This document shows, one piece after another, positions 5,259 to 5,303 of a DNA stretch of 5,303 nt. This stretch comes from DASRHY01 sp046765875 (lineage in GTDB: Bacteria > Actinomycetota > Actinomycetes > Propionibacteriales > Kribbellaceae), in assembly GCA_046765875.1 (NCBI GenBank), contig JBKPSJ010000073.1:1-5303 (forward strand), given 5' to 3'. The notes beneath the pieces were generated by a model. That model was not told the DNA's origin. It saw only the letters and a list, made by a program, of their open reading frames with translations, and searched no databases. The position numbers were made by a program, and so were the translations under genes. Position 1 is the stretch's first letter. The number at the start of each line of letters is the position of its first letter.

Positions 5259-5303
5259 TTGATCAAACTCAGGTTCCAACCAATGGCCGACCTCACAGAC
5301 GAC
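5259..5303 (+). CDS. Possible 5' end of a gene running off the window
   Basis: The frame containing TTG (5259) and ATG (5283) stays open to the window edge. From the TTG it would begin M-I-K-L-R-F-Q-P-M-A-D-L-T-D-D; from the ATG, M-A-D-L-T-D-D. GAGAGGTG (5242-5249) lies nine bases before the TTG and could be a ribosome binding site; the ATG has only a weak AGG nine bases upstream. Fifteen codons are too few for a family call, and the reading frame may be spurious. Confidence 0.2.
   Translation, partial: MIKLRFQPMADLTDD

Noticed and set aside
5093..5296. Minus-strand 67-residue open frame upstream of the sigma relic
   Set aside because: I considered it as a YCII-family neighbour of the sigma factor, but the expected C-terminal E-V-R-P-type ending and other family residues are absent, and no family is recognised.

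Overview
The window reads as chromosomal DNA of a high-GC actinobacterium. By eye it is strongly GC-rich, with G or C at most third codon positions. The genes are typical of the group: a mycobacterial-type cystathionine beta-synthase, a deazaflavin-type split-barrel protein and a membrane-anchored SGNH hydrolase. A Propionibacteriales host such as a Kribbella relative is a plausible guess, but the sequence alone does not prove a genus.

Layout from left to right. Positions 1-230 have no gene and hold a small family of GC-rich repeats built on a 9-bp head, a 19-bp unit and a 20-bp tail. Positions 292-2162, minus strand, hold an apparent two-gene operon: cystathionine beta-synthase (first) and, 20 bp downstream, a deazaflavin-dependent nitroreductase-family protein. 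The synthase probably has a leaderless transcript from a TATAGT -10 box. Divergent from it, 66 bp away, is an SGNH/GDSL hydrolase with an N-terminal membrane anchor (2229-3266, plus). Next come a 76-residue DUF4287 protein (3362-3592, plus), two back-to-back hairpins that share arm sequences, and a clear intrinsic terminator (3651-3696). About 650 bp without a convincing gene follow. Then comes a small secreted protein that resembles the allene-oxide-cyclase-like beta-barrel group (4353-4820, plus). The right end holds a decayed ECF sigma factor gene on the minus strand (4882-5081). Only its first and last coding pieces remain, joined by a large internal deletion, with a stop at codon 4. The last bases may begin another plus-strand gene.

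How the parts work together. The left half is ordinary core metabolism: transsulfuration (serine plus homocysteine to cystathionine) with a co-transcribed redox protein of unknown substrate, beside a cell-envelope hydrolase. A GDSL esterase close to cbs is also seen in Mycobacterium tuberculosis (Rv1075c near Rv1077). The right third looks like a less constrained segment, with a long non-coding gap, a lineage-type secreted protein and a pseudogene. I see no convincing evidence of a new multi-gene system. The most informative observations are the sigma-factor relic, the left-end repeat family and the 1-2/2-3/3-4 hairpin arrangement after the DUF4287 gene.
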